Assembly: GCA_013003255.1 (NCBI GenBank)
Contig: JABDJZ010000367.1
Span: 1 to 34,511 of the forward strand
DNA length: 34,511 nt
From: Rhodothermales bacterium
GTDB lineage: Bacteria; Bacteroidota; Rhodothermia; Rhodothermales; UBA10348
Direction: 5' to 3'
The translations under genes and the position numbers were made by a program. This document shows, one piece after another, positions 9,343-17,901 of this stretch. Each line of letters opens with the position of its first letter. Position 1 is the stretch's first letter. The notes under the pieces were generated by a model. That model saw nothing but the letters and a program-made list of their open reading frames with translations. It did no database searches and had not been told where the DNA came from.

Positions 9343-12300
9343 CTATAGGGTCCAGGAAAGCGCTGCAGACAACGTGAATGTGTTGTAGCTGTCGATGAAG
9401 CTTGTTGCCCCGGATCCCAGGGATCGGGTGGACTGACCCAGCGAACCGGACATGTTGAATGACCAGTTAGCGGCCAGGCGCTTGATCCAGTCCATCTCCA
9501 CGCGTCGTGAGACGAACCCGGAGGAGCGTGCCACGATGCCCATGGCTCCGCGAAGCCGGATGTAGGACTGGAACGGGATGTTCTTCTCGTACTCCAGGAA
9601 GAGGTCGTACGAGGAGTAATTGCGGGGCGAGAAGTACAGATCGGTCCGGGACCGGTAGTCGATCTGGTAATAGGTGATGCCCAGCCACGTGTTCGGGACG
9701 ACGCGATAGGACGCCTCGAGCAGGATGTTCGTACCGAAGTTGGTGTCGTTCGCCGTACCCGGGGTGCCGAAGTTGTCACGGACCACGTTGAAGGACACGT
9801 TTCCGTGCAGACGAAGGGTCGAGTCCGGCATCACGCTTGGCACGAAGCCCTGGAAGTTCAGCTGCGTCAGGCGGAGGTTGTACTCGCCGCCGGCCGGTGA
9901 CCAGAGATCAATGGAGCCTTCGCCTACCCGCAGGCCAACGGATCCGCGATACACACCCGGATCCTGCCTCCAGTAGCGGATGCCACCGAATCCAACGGTA
10001 CGGCCACCTTCGTAGTCGTAAATCCCTACCTCGCCGGAGAGGCGATTCGTGTAGGCCGCGTGGTTGTACTGCATCTCGGGAGGCGTCAGGTCGCGGTATC
10101 CGGCCGCGAAGACCTGGTTGACGCGTCCGCGGGTCTCGGCAGATCCTGGAATGAGTTGGCGGGTACCCTCAATGAAGTGCGAGTTCACGCCGGCCATGAA
10201 CACGGTGCCGTATCCCCACGGGATGGTCACGTGCGTCTGCATGCCCTGTGCCCAGCGGTCATAACGCGTGCCGCCACCGCGGGCCAGGACGGCCTCGGCC
10301 ACGGGCACGATGATGCCGGCAAAGTCCAGCCCCTGCCACTCGCCGCTCTGCGCCAGACTCTGGCGCATGCTGAGGTCGAGGGCAGCGGAGCGCTCCTCAA
10401 CGGTTTCAGAGGCATCAGCCAGGGCCTGCGCATCCGCATAGACGGCCTCGGCCTGCGTAAAGAGACCCAACTCCCGGTAGGCATCCGCCTGAAGGAAGCG
10501 AACCTCGTAGTCACGCGGGTTGCGCGTAGCGAGATCCTCGAGGGTGCGAAGTGCACCGGAGTAGTCCTCGCGGTAGTACTGGTTGCGCGCGATCTCCTTG
10601 GCCACGTCGTACTCCCAGGCCTGCTGCTGCAGCGCGTTGAGAATCGAAAGTGCGGCCACGTAGTCGGCAGCGGCCGAATGGACCTGCGCCAGCTCCTTCA
10701 GCTCCGAACGGGAGCGGCGGCCCTGGGCCTCGAAGTAGTCTTCGTACGCAGCGATGGCCTGATTGAACTGGCGTGCCGCCGCCAAACGACGCGCGTTGTT
10801 CAGTACCTCAATGCGATCCGCCTCGGCGGTTCGAATCCGCTCGCGGGCCACCAGCTGGGCCACGGTCGAGATGCGGGTGTCAAATCGGGAGTCGTTCAGG
10901 GCGTCCGCCGTACGGACGTAGTTGTCGGCGGCCTCCACATCACCCCGGAGGAGACGGTACTCGGCCAGTACCAGCAGAAGTTCTGGATCGGTCTGACCGA
11001 CGGTCCCCATCAGGTTGTCGACATAGGCTTCGCCCAACTGGTCCAGATCACCCATCGAAATGGAAGCCAGGACGAAGAGGCGCTGGAACCCTGTGTTGTC
11101 CGGCTGGCGATCCAGCAGGTAGTCGGCCTGCTGCAGAGCCTGCTCGTAGTAGCCGCGGGACTGAAGTGCCTCCGCGAAATCGCCCCGGAGTGCATCATTG
11201 CCGGGCTCGACGCTGAGCAATTCGGCGTAGGTCTCGAAGGCGTCCTCGTCACGGCCCAGCACCAGGTAGTGCGTTGCAATCTCACGGAGGGCTTCGCGGT
11301 TGCCGGGATTGGCCACCAGGATGTCCTCAAGCTCCATCACGCGGCGCTCGGCCACGGCCAGACGCATCTCGGCGATGGTGCGCAGACGGTTCTGGTACCC
11401 GGGGTTGCCCGGATCGCCGTAGCGTGCGTCCGTCAGGACATCCAATGCTTCCTGAACACGACCGGCTTCGGCGAGCTCATCCACCAGGGCGAATCGCGTG
11501 CTGGTGTCGCTCGGGTCAAAGGCCAGCCGATAGGTCAGGCGGTCAATGGCAAAAATGGGCGTTCCGGCACGGACGAGTCCGTCATCCACCCTGACGAAGG
11601 CGGTGAGCCAGCGACGGCCATCGCCGTGCCGATCCTCGAGAATTCGGAGCTGATCCCAGGCCTCCGCATACCGGTCATACTTGATCAACTGGTCTACGAG
11701 GCTGAAGCGCTTCTCGTCATCACCCGGCGTGGAGCGCAGTTCGCGATACAGGCGATCCACAATGAATTCCGGTGCCGGCTGAACGGGACCGCGGCGCTCC
11801 ACGGAGCGCAGGCCGGCCTGAGCGCGCTGGTTGTAGCGTCTCCACTGGTTGGTCCGGCGGTGCCGCGGCGCGAGGTAGTCCAGATTCTGCTTGGCCTCGA
11901 AGTAGCGGCGGTTCTCCAGTAGGAGGCCCACCAATTCGAAGCGCTTGGCGTCCTGATTGGGGCTGGCCATCAGCTCCCGGGTCAGGACATCAATGGGATA
12001 GGTCGAGAGACGGGACCGACCGCCGTCATCCAGGCGTGCCAGCTGAGTGGAAACCGAGGTCCAGCGGGTCTGCCAGCGGTCGGAATCGCCGTGGCGGGTA
12101 CGCAGGTATTCCAGATTCTGACGGGCCTCGAAGTAGCGATCATCGCCGATCAGCAGGTCGACCAGCTCAAAACGAGTCTCGTCCTTGCTGGGATTGGCCA
12201 TCAATTCCCGCGTCTTCACGTCGATCGGGAAGGTGGACAACTGCTGCGGTGTCGCCGTCAGGCCGCGTGTAACTGCACGGTCGCGACTCTTCCATTCTGT

Positions 12301-13209
12301 CTCGGCTCCGCGACGATCCGCCATGAGGTCCAACTGCTGCCGGGCCTCGAAGTAGCGCTCGGCCTGGATGAGCAGGTCGATGAGTTGGTAGCGGCGAGCG
12401 TCATCATTCGGATTGGCGCGAACCTCGCGGAACGCCACGTCAATCGGGAAGGTGGAGGAGCGGGCAATCACATCGGGATTGCGGGCCTGCAACTGGCAGT
12501 CCTGCGCTTCCTTGTTGCCCGGGTTGAGCAGTAGAGACTGTTCGCAGGCCTCAAGCGCGCCGGCATAGTTACCCTGCCACAGTCGAAAGAAGCCGAGGCG
12601 CATCCACAGGTCATCGTCAGTCGTGTAGATCTCCACGTACTCGGTGGCCACCGACTCACCAAGCGCGTTGTCGCCCTGGTAGTTGGCGATCGCGATCAGG
12701 TAGCGCTGGACGATGTCCGGTGTGCCCTGGGTCTGATCCAGATAGATGCTGTACTGCTCGGCAGCCTCCCGGTAGTACTGCGCGTCGAACAGGGCGTCCG
12801 CATAGCGGATCTGAAAGGAGAGGTTGTCCGGGTTGGCCTCAACCAGTCGTCGGAGGCTCCCCAGATTTCCGGTGTTCGGCGAACGATTCCCTCGAATGGC
12901 CTGTAGTCCCTCCAGAGCCTCACTATTGGCGGGATCGATCTCCAGGACCGTCCGGTAGTCCGCTTCCGCGGCGTCTTCATTGCCCAACAGGCGCTGAGCC
13001 TGTGCCCGCAGCAGCAGGGCACGGGTGTCCAGGGTGCCCGGCTGAATGACGCCGTTCAGGATGGTCAAGGCCTCATCGTAGCGACCCTGCTCAATGGCAG
13101 TTTCCGCTCTCGCCTGGGCCGCAACATCCTGGGCGTTTAGAGAAACAGGCGTGGTCGCCACGAGAATCGCGGCGACCAGACTGGCAAATAGGTACCTGTA
13201 TGAGGTCAT
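9343..13209 (-). CDS. TPR-rich outer-membrane exopolysaccharide exporter (BcsC/PgaA-like)
   Basis: A 1288-residue protein with a Sec signal peptide (about residues 1-26, ending LNAQ), a long periplasmic helical-repeat region, and a C-terminal stretch of about 330 residues (about 955-1288) of alternating polar/aromatic strands typical of an outer-membrane beta-barrel. N-terminal TPRs are clear (GRYDEALTILNGVI, DAAEADYRTVLEIDPANSEA). Five tandem units of 71-78 residues start near residues 254, 327, 404, 482 and 553, with the pattern FPIDVxTRELMANP, RFELVDLL, RYFEARQNLEYL; more ordinary TPRs follow. TPR plus barrel is the plan of BcsC and PgaA, which guide cellulose or PNAG across the periplasm and outer membrane. 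The C-terminus is SWTL rather than a terminal Phe. The gene starts 15 bases after the regulator gene and is followed by the synthase. I see no match specific enough to name it bcsC. Confidence 0.88.
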   Translation of the reverse strand: MTSYRYLFASLVAAILVATTPVSLNAQDVAAQARAETAIEQGRYDEALTILNGVIQPGTLDTRALLLRAQAQRLLGNEDAAEADYRTVLEIDPANSEALEGLQAIRGNRSPNTGNLGSLRRLVEANPDNLSFQIRYADALFDAQYYREAAEQYSIYLDQTQGTPDIVQRYLIAIANYQGDNALGESVATEYVEIYTTDDDLWMRLGFFRLWQGNYAGALEACEQSLLLNPGNKEAQDCQLQARNPDVIARSSTFPIDVAFREVRANPNDDARRYQLIDLLIQAERYFEARQQLDLMADRRGAETEWKSRDRAVTRGLTATPQQLSTFPIDVKTRELMANPSKDETRFELVDLLIGDDRYFEARQNLEYLRTRHGDSDRWQTRWTSVSTQLARLDDGGRSRLSTYPIDVLTRELMASPNQDAKRFELVGLLLENRRYFEAKQNLDYLAPRHRRTNQWRRYNQRAQAGLRSVERRGPVQPAPEFIVDRLYRELRSTPGDDEKRFSLVDQLIKYDRYAEAWDQLRILEDRHGDGRRWLTAFVRVDDGLVRAGTPIFAIDRLTYRLAFDPSDTSTRFALVDELAEAGRVQEALDVLTDARYGDPGNPGYQNRLRTIAEMRLAVAERRVMELEDILVANPGNREALREIATHYLVLGRDEDAFETYAELLSVEPGNDALRGDFAEALQSRGYYEQALQQADYLLDRQPDNTGFQRLFVLASISMGDLDQLGEAYVDNLMGTVGQTDPELLLVLAEYRLLRGDVEAADNYVRTADALNDSRFDTRISTVAQLVARERIRTAEADRIEVLNNARRLAAARQFNQAIAAYEDYFEAQGRRSRSELKELAQVHSAAADYVAALSILNALQQQAWEYDVAKEIARNQYYREDYSGALRTLEDLATRNPRDYEVRFLQADAYRELGLFTQAEAVYADAQALADASETVEERSAALDLSMRQSLAQSGEWQGLDFAGIIVPVAEAVLARGGGTRYDRWAQGMQTHVTIPWGYGTVFMAGVNSHFIEGTRQLIPGSAETRGRVNQVFAAGYRDLTPPEMQYNHAAYTNRLSGEVGIYDYEGGRTVGFGGIRYWRQDPGVYRGSVGLRVGEGSIDLWSPAGGEYNLRLTQLNFQGFVPSVMPDSTLRLHGNVSFNVVRDNFGTPGTANDTNFGTNILLEASYRVVPNTWLGITYYQIDYRSRTDLYFSPRNYSSYDLFLEYEKNIPFQSYIRLRGAMGIVARSSGFVSRRVEMDWIKRLAANWSFNMSGSLGQSTRSLGSGATSFIDSYNTFTLSAALSWTL

Positions 13210-13224
13210 GACGTTTGGTCGGGA

Positions 13225-14475
13225 TTAAGCCTCGTCCATCGCATAAGTGAGAAACTCGTCTGCACTTTGGAATGGGCGGCCGTCGGGGACGACGATCGCA
13301 GAGACGGCGTGCAGCAGGTGATCTGCCTGCTGGGGCGCGTCTGCGCGGAGTCGGTTTTTGAGTCGTGCGAAGAAGCCTTGCGCTTCCTCGGGCTTGCTGT
13401 CAGCGAGCAGCACGACAAGCCGCTCGTTAATGGCGCTGATCAGCATGTCATCCTGGGGACGGAGGCTATCCGCTACCAGGTCGATAATGAATTCAAAGTC
13501 CACCGGACCGGACTCCGAGGTCTGGTCCATGCGCATGGCCAGCAGGAGAAACGGATTCGCTCCGTCCTCGCGGTCAGCGAAGAACTCCTGGAGTCTCTTG
13601 CCGAAGGCGCCACGGTTCGAGTAGCGCTCAAATGCGTCTTCCTTCTCCACCTTTGGCGCGGCGGTCTCCGCTCCCGTGACATCCGGGGCGACATGGGGGA
13701 ATTGGGGGGGCTTGGGAGCGGCCGGGGCGGTCTGACGGGCGGTCTCCGTAATCACGGGTGTCTGTCCCGGCGTCTGGACGATGTCGGCAAGGTCCCAATG
13801 ACGAACCACCTGGCGCTTGATTTGCCCAATGTGCGGGATGAGGGTCAGACGGCGCTCCGTGCTCGTCATCTCCTCATCAGCGGCCTCAATGTGAATGGCT
13901 CCGGTCATCTGTCCGGCCATGAAGTCAATCACGCGGCGGGACTGGGGGTTGGCCGGCTCCGGCAGCGCAACCACGACCGTGGTGTCCAGCGAATCGATCT
14001 GCTCCAGCATGCGGATGAACTCCATCCGGAACCGGTCGAATGACCTGAACATGACAAACGGCATGAAGTCGTTGATCACCAGGCGATCCGGCCGCTGCTT
14101 GCGAATGATGGTCACCAGATCCCACAGGGCCTTCGCCACGGAGTCATCACCCATCGCCTGGGGATTCATCATCGGGGGAATCCGCATCAGGCGAATCAGG
14201 CCATCCTGCTGCGCCTGCTTCAGATCAAATCCAATGGACGCGGCCTGAATGACCAGGTCCTTGGGGCGATCCGAAGCAATGAAAAGGCAGCGCTCCCCGC
14301 CCTGGACACCGGTCTGGGCGTAGCGCAACGTCAGGAGTCCGCGGCCGGTAGCCGCGCGTCCGAAGGTGAGGTAGGCCCCACCTTTGTAGAGACCACCCCA
14401 TTCCTCATCGAGCGGATCGATGCCGGAAGGGAGCATTGCGGCGAAAGCGGACATGCTTGCTGGCGTGTCTTTCAT
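13225..14475 (-). CDS. BcsE-like protein: degenerate RecA/KaiC ATPase fused to degenerate GGDEF domain
   Basis: A 416-residue soluble protein and first gene of the polysaccharide operon. Residues about 15-235 follow the RecA/KaiC fold: GIDPLDEEWGGLYKGGAYL leads to a Walker A position reading GRAATGRG (39-46), where the Lys and Ser/Thr of GxxxxGK(S/T) are replaced by Arg and Gly. A Walker B-like strand is LVIND (132-136). After a Pro/Ala-rich linker (about 235-280), residues about 281-413 match a GGDEF fold: NRGAFGKRL (287-295) equals the NRRAFxxRL helix, NPFLLLAMRMD (307-317) the first strand, and INERLVVLLADS (349-360) the hairpin where GGDEF should be. The motif is lost, so it should not make c-di-GMP. 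RPQDD (339-343) lies where the inhibitory RxxD site is expected, one residue offset. The domain order recalls BcsE. A role as c-di-GMP receptor is inference. Confidence 0.8.
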   Translation of the reverse strand: MKDTPASMSAFAAMLPSGIDPLDEEWGGLYKGGAYLTFGRAATGRGLLTLRYAQTGVQGGERCLFIASDRPKDLVIQAASIGFDLKQAQQDGLIRLMRIPPMMNPQAMGDDSVAKALWDLVTIIRKQRPDRLVINDFMPFVMFRSFDRFRMEFIRMLEQIDSLDTTVVVALPEPANPQSRRVIDFMAGQMTGAIHIEAADEEMTSTERRLTLIPHIGQIKRQVVRHWDLADIVQTPGQTPVITETARQTAPAAPKPPQFPHVAPDVTGAETAAPKVEKEDAFERYSNRGAFGKRLQEFFADREDGANPFLLLAMRMDQTSESGPVDFEFIIDLVADSLRPQDDMLISAINERLVVLLADSKPEEAQGFFARLKNRLRADAPQQADHLLHAVSAIVVPDGRPFQSADEFLTYAMDEA

Positions 14476-15116
14476 AATGAGCAGGCAGAGAGTTCGATGG
14501 AGCTGGGAGCCGGTATCCGCTTTATCAAACGGTATGCCGAGATTCCCTCAACTCCCCCAGAACGCCCAAAACAGGCTGTTTCGACTGGTTTCGCGTTTCT
14601 CATTGCCTTGATTCCTGTTAGTCCAATCCCTGTTTGAGATCGGTATCGACACGCCGGTCCGGGTTTTGGAGCCGACGCGCAATGGGTTGGATCGGCGGGA
14701 AATCCAGTTCCTCAAGCCTCAGAAGACCCAAGAATGCCCGCACCGGGACCTCTGACCGAGGCTGGACCGGAAGAGCGGCAGCACACAATCAGCCGATGCG
14801 GGATCTCATCCGGAGAACGGCAGGAAGCTTGTAAAGGGGTGTCACCGGGGCCACTGAAGCGGTCTCCACATCCCTGTCATCCTGATTCACTCTCGGTCTC
14901 ACATTGAGCGAACCTCGTCCCATTCGGCGCTTGCCGCTCATCGAAAACGGCCATTTCAGGCCTAAATCGAAGCTTTGGACCACTCGGCGTGAGATTGGCC
15001 CGAACCTTGATGACATGATTCTCGACCGCACCGCGGCCTACCCGGATCAACTTGACATTCGACCCATGTCGGATACGAATCCAACACTTGCCATGAAGCG
15101 CAGCACTCTTCTCAGT
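14476..15116. promoter_or_regulatory. Long divergent intergenic region upstream of the polysaccharide operon
   Basis: About 640 bp separate the divergent start codons of the operon's first gene and the propeller lipoprotein, unusually long for this dense region, so both promoters and possible regulator sites should lie here. On the minus strand, TACCGTTTG (14526-14534) is one base longer than the Bacteroidota -7 element TAnnTTTG, but I see no well-spaced -33 partner. The rightward frame is open from 14904, yet those residues show no protein-like pattern before the signal peptide. I found no riboswitch-like conserved core (including c-di-GMP-I types), tRNA or obvious repeat array by eye. Confidence 0.35.
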
Positions 15117-16985
15117 ATGAATACCGCGTCCCGCCGAATCGGGCTCACGTGCATTCTCTTTCTCTCCGTCCTTCTTTCGGGATGCGACATCTTCGGAGAG
15201 GCGTTCGACGAACGCGCCCCGAGCGTGCAGTTGGACCGTCCCTTTGAGGGCGCGCGACTCACTGGCGCCAACGCCATTGTCGCCGTCAACGCGGAGGCCC
15301 TGGGAGATGACAACTACATCTCCTTTGTCAATGTCCAGTTGGACGGACTGCGCGTGGGCGAAGCTGAGTGGGATGGCGGGCGTTATGCGCTGCGTCTGAA
15401 CACGTTTGAGCTTGCCGACGGCCTTCACCGCCTTGAGGCGGTTGCGTTTGACCGGTACCAGGCCCGTGGCATTTCCGCGCCGATCACCATTGAGGTGGAG
15501 AACATCAGCGCCGGAGACGGCCCCGTGATGCAGATCCTCGAGCCGGAAGACGGCCAGGCCGTATCCGGGACGGTTCGGGTGTTGGCGCAGCGTGGAGCCG
15601 GACAGCCTCCGGTCTCGCGCGTGGACCTCATCGTAGATGGCATCCCCTTCTACAGCACCTCGACTTCCGTGGGCGGCGATGCCTATGCCTTCGACTGGGA
15701 CACCTCCCAGTTCTCCGGCGGCAGCCATGTGATCGAGATCAAGGCCTACAGCGGTGATGAGGTCTTTCGCCTGAACGGACCCATCTCAGTGATCGTGGGT
15801 GGCAACGACGAAGAGGGAGGAGGCACGTCCACTGGCGCCGGCACCCTGGCATTCCGCGGCACCGGCCTTGCGGGCGAAATCAAGGGGTCCGTGGCCGTCG
15901 GTTTCAACGACGACATCTATGTGGGCTCCTCCAACAACACCCTGTATGCCTTCGACAACACCGGTGAGCTCCGCTGGGAGCGCGAAACCAAGGGTCCCAT
16001 CCGCTCCACTCCGGTAGTCGGCAACAACGAAGACGTCTTCGTAACGAGTGAGGATGGCCGCCTCTGGGGCTTTACCTCGGACGGCAACGACCTCTGGGCC
16101 GTCCCCTACAACAGCGCCGCTCCGCTCCGCTCATCCCCAGCGATGGGAGTCGATGGCGTCCTGTACTTCGGTGACACCTTCGGCAATCTGCACGCCGTCA
16201 ACTCCTTCAACGGCCTGTCAGCATGGACGAACCCGGTCAAGGTTGTTGACGGGTCCATTGTGGAAGCGCCGGTCATCACCCGTGACCACACCGTAATCGT
16301 GGCCGATTCCCAGGGACGGCTCTCCGGCTATGACCGGATGGGCACGCTCCTCTGGCAGTCCCAGATTCGCGGTTCCGGCGTCTGTGGGGGTGGTACCGCC
16401 CGGGCTCCGATGGCACTTGCCGAGATCCAGCTTACCGTTGAACTGCCCACAGGTGAGATCAGAAGCTCTACCGAGGCACTCATCTACGTGATGGCGGATG
16501 ACGGCTGCCTCTACGCCTACAGTGGCTTTGACGGGTCCCGCCTCTGGCACTACGCGGTTGGTGGCTCCCGCGTCTCCGGTCCCATCATTGACGAGAGCGG
16601 TACCATCTACGTGGGCACCGAGACGGGTCTCTTCTCCTTCAATGAGACCGCCGATGCGCTCACGCCGCGCCTCCGCTACAAGTTCGTCGCAGACGATGTT
16701 GGAATGCCGGCGATCGATACCAATGGCGTCATCCACTTCGTCGCCGGACGAACGGTCATGGCCATCAACACCAACGGAACGCCTTACTGGGAGTACCCGC
16801 TCAGTACGCTTTCCGATGGGCCGGTCACCATCAACCGCTCAGGGCAACTCCTGATTGCGGGTCGGAACGGCCACCTGTTCGGGCTCAACACGGCCTCGGC
16901 CGGGCTCGCCCGGGGTAAGTGGCCCATGTACGGCCGCAATGCCCGCCATACCGGTCGGATCGGCATCGACGCCAACGACGGCTAG
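15117..16985 (+). CDS. Lipoprotein with Ig-like domains and PQQ-type beta-propeller
   Basis: A 622-residue predicted lipoprotein. From ATG 15117 the signal peptide ends in the lipobox LLSGC, with lipidated Cys at 23; ATG 15093 is an alternative that adds eight residues. Two Ig-like beta-sandwich domains follow (about residues 30-125 and 130-225; the second begins PVMQILEPEDGQAVSGTVRV). After a Gly/Thr-rich linker, a beta-propeller of PQQ-like blades runs from about 245 to the end (GSVAVGFNDDIYVGSSNNTL, GELRWERETKGPIRSTPVV, DGCLYAYSGFDGSRLW). The C-terminal WPMYGRNARHTGR matches the segment often seen in PQQ-propeller proteins. BamB is a related propeller lipoprotein, but the Ig domains differ. 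It is divergent from the polysaccharide operon and could be functionally linked or independent; binding of protein or glycan at the outer membrane is a reasonable guess. Confidence 0.88.
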   Translation: MNTASRRIGLTCILFLSVLLSGCDIFGEAFDERAPSVQLDRPFEGARLTGANAIVAVNAEALGDDNYISFVNVQLDGLRVGEAEWDGGRYALRLNTFELADGLHRLEAVAFDRYQARGISAPITIEVENISAGDGPVMQILEPEDGQAVSGTVRVLAQRGAGQPPVSRVDLIVDGIPFYSTSTSVGGDAYAFDWDTSQFSGGSHVIEIKAYSGDEVFRLNGPISVIVGGNDEEGGGTSTGAGTLAFRGTGLAGEIKGSVAVGFNDDIYVGSSNNTLYAFDNTGELRWERETKGPIRSTPVVGNNEDVFVTSEDGRLWGFTSDGNDLWAVPYNSAAPLRSSPAMGVDGVLYFGDTFGNLHAVNSFNGLSAWTNPVKVVDGSIVEAPVITRDHTVIVADSQGRLSGYDRMGTLLWQSQIRGSGVCGGGTARAPMALAEIQLTVELPTGEIRSSTEALIYVMADDGCLYAYSGFDGSRLWHYAVGGSRVSGPIIDESGTIYVGTETGLFSFNETADALTPRLRYKFVADDVGMPAIDTNGVIHFVAGRTVMAINTNGTPYWEYPLSTLSDGPVTINRSGQLLIAGRNGHLFGLNTASAGLARGKWPMYGRNARHTGRIGIDANDG

Positions 16986-17021
16986 GCACGCCGGCAACAC
17001 CCCCCTCTCCAGAGACTCCTC

Positions 17022-17064
17022 CGTGCGTCGCTCCTGCCCCTCAGGAGCGGCGCGCGCTCGTTTT
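17022..17064 (+). terminator. Rho-independent terminator after the propeller lipoprotein gene
   Basis: Bases 17022-17036 pair with 17042-17056, giving a 15 bp stem with two G-U pairs and a 5-base loop. TTTT follows at 17061-17064 on the plus strand. It lies 37 bases past the TAG stop of the lipoprotein gene and separates it from the convergent anti-sigma-like gene. Confidence 0.75.
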
Positions 17065-17097
17065 GGGAGTCCCTGATACTTTGGGTCGGGCGTCAGG

Positions 17098-17730
17098 CTA
17101 CTGTCTGAGCAGCACCGAGCGGGATCGCTCCAGGAGCCGCCCCTCCTCATCGAATGCGTCGAACCAGATGCGGTGGGGGCTCTCGTCCAGGAAGCCCGCG
17201 ATTCCAGTCATGTCCAGGCTGGGCACGTCTGAGTCCACCCGGCCAACCACCGAGGCCGTCTCGTCATCCCAGATCACCAGTCGGTAGCTGCTGGCACCGC
17301 CTACGTCATGCCAGTCCAGCGTCCCCAGCGGCCCACTCATTGTTATCATGCGGGACGTTTCGGCAGAGCCGCCCACGACTTCGGTAAGCCCGCGGTCCAC
17401 GCCGGCCCGGTACGCAACCACCACCGTGGTCAGGAACGCCGTGAGGCAGACCAGAATGACGGTGGTCCATAGTATGACCCCCAGTCGGGCACTCTGCGTC
17501 AGCAGCGGTCTCCGCCGGGGCGGCAGGGAGACTGAGGTCAGGGGCGGTCTGCTCGAGGACTGGCCGTCGCCCTCCGACTCCAGTAGCTGGTTTGCGGCTG
17601 AAAGGATCTCCCGGGCATCCTCATCGGATCGAAGGAAATCGGCGACGTCTTTTCTGCGGCTCGGCGAAAGCCTGCCGGCCAGATAGGCCGCCAGGGTATA
17701 TTCGTCAATACCGCGACCTGCAAGTCGCAT
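17098..17730 (-). CDS. Anti-sigma-factor-like single-pass membrane protein lacking a zinc finger
   Basis: A 210-residue protein with a cytoplasmic helical N-domain (about residues 8-50, IDEYTLAAYLAGRLSPSRR, then DEDAREILSAANQL), a linker, one membrane helix (about 84-106) and an extracytoplasmic C-domain resembling a fibronectin-III/beta-sandwich (LDWHDVGGASSYRLVIWD). The N-domain recalls the helical bundle of anti-sigma factors that sit over an ECF sigma factor, where LxAYLxGxLs is a common pattern. The HxxxCxxC zinc motif is missing; there are no cysteines in that part. No sigma factor gene adjoins it, so its partner must lie elsewhere or it is not a true anti-sigma factor. The gene stands alone between convergent and divergent neighbours. 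Confidence 0.6.
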   Translation of the reverse strand: MRLAGRGIDEYTLAAYLAGRLSPSRRKDVADFLRSDEDAREILSAANQLLESEGDGQSSSRPPLTSVSLPPRRRPLLTQSARLGVILWTTVILVCLTAFLTTVVVAYRAGVDRGLTEVVGGSAETSRMITMSGPLGTLDWHDVGGASSYRLVIWDDETASVVGRVDSDVPSLDMTGIAGFLDESPHRIWFDAFDEEGRLLERSRSVLLRQ

Positions 17731-17901
17731 GATGGATGAGGGCGCGTGGGTGGGTACATCGGTCTACACAGTGCTGCTCGCCTTTTGCAGCCTGTACCTC
17801 GGAGAGTACGCGCATTTTTGTCCGATTTGTGTCATTGCCCCGGGTGAAATGGGTGCCCTCGGCCTCTTGCGCCGCCGGAGCCCGCCTATCATATTTCGGA
17901 C

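Noticed and set aside
10060..11922. 620-codon open frame antisense to the TPR exporter gene
   Set aside because: It is a by-product of the exporter's biased codon use; it has no family motif, while the opposite strand encodes clear TPRs.
13225..14475. Active KaiC-type ATPase or active diguanylate cyclase
   Set aside because: The Walker A lysine and hydroxyl residue and the GGDEF motif are all replaced.
14904..15116. N-terminal extension of the propeller lipoprotein
   Set aside because: The 71 extra residues would place the lipoprotein signal peptide in the middle of the protein; the lipobox fixes the start near 15117 or 15093.
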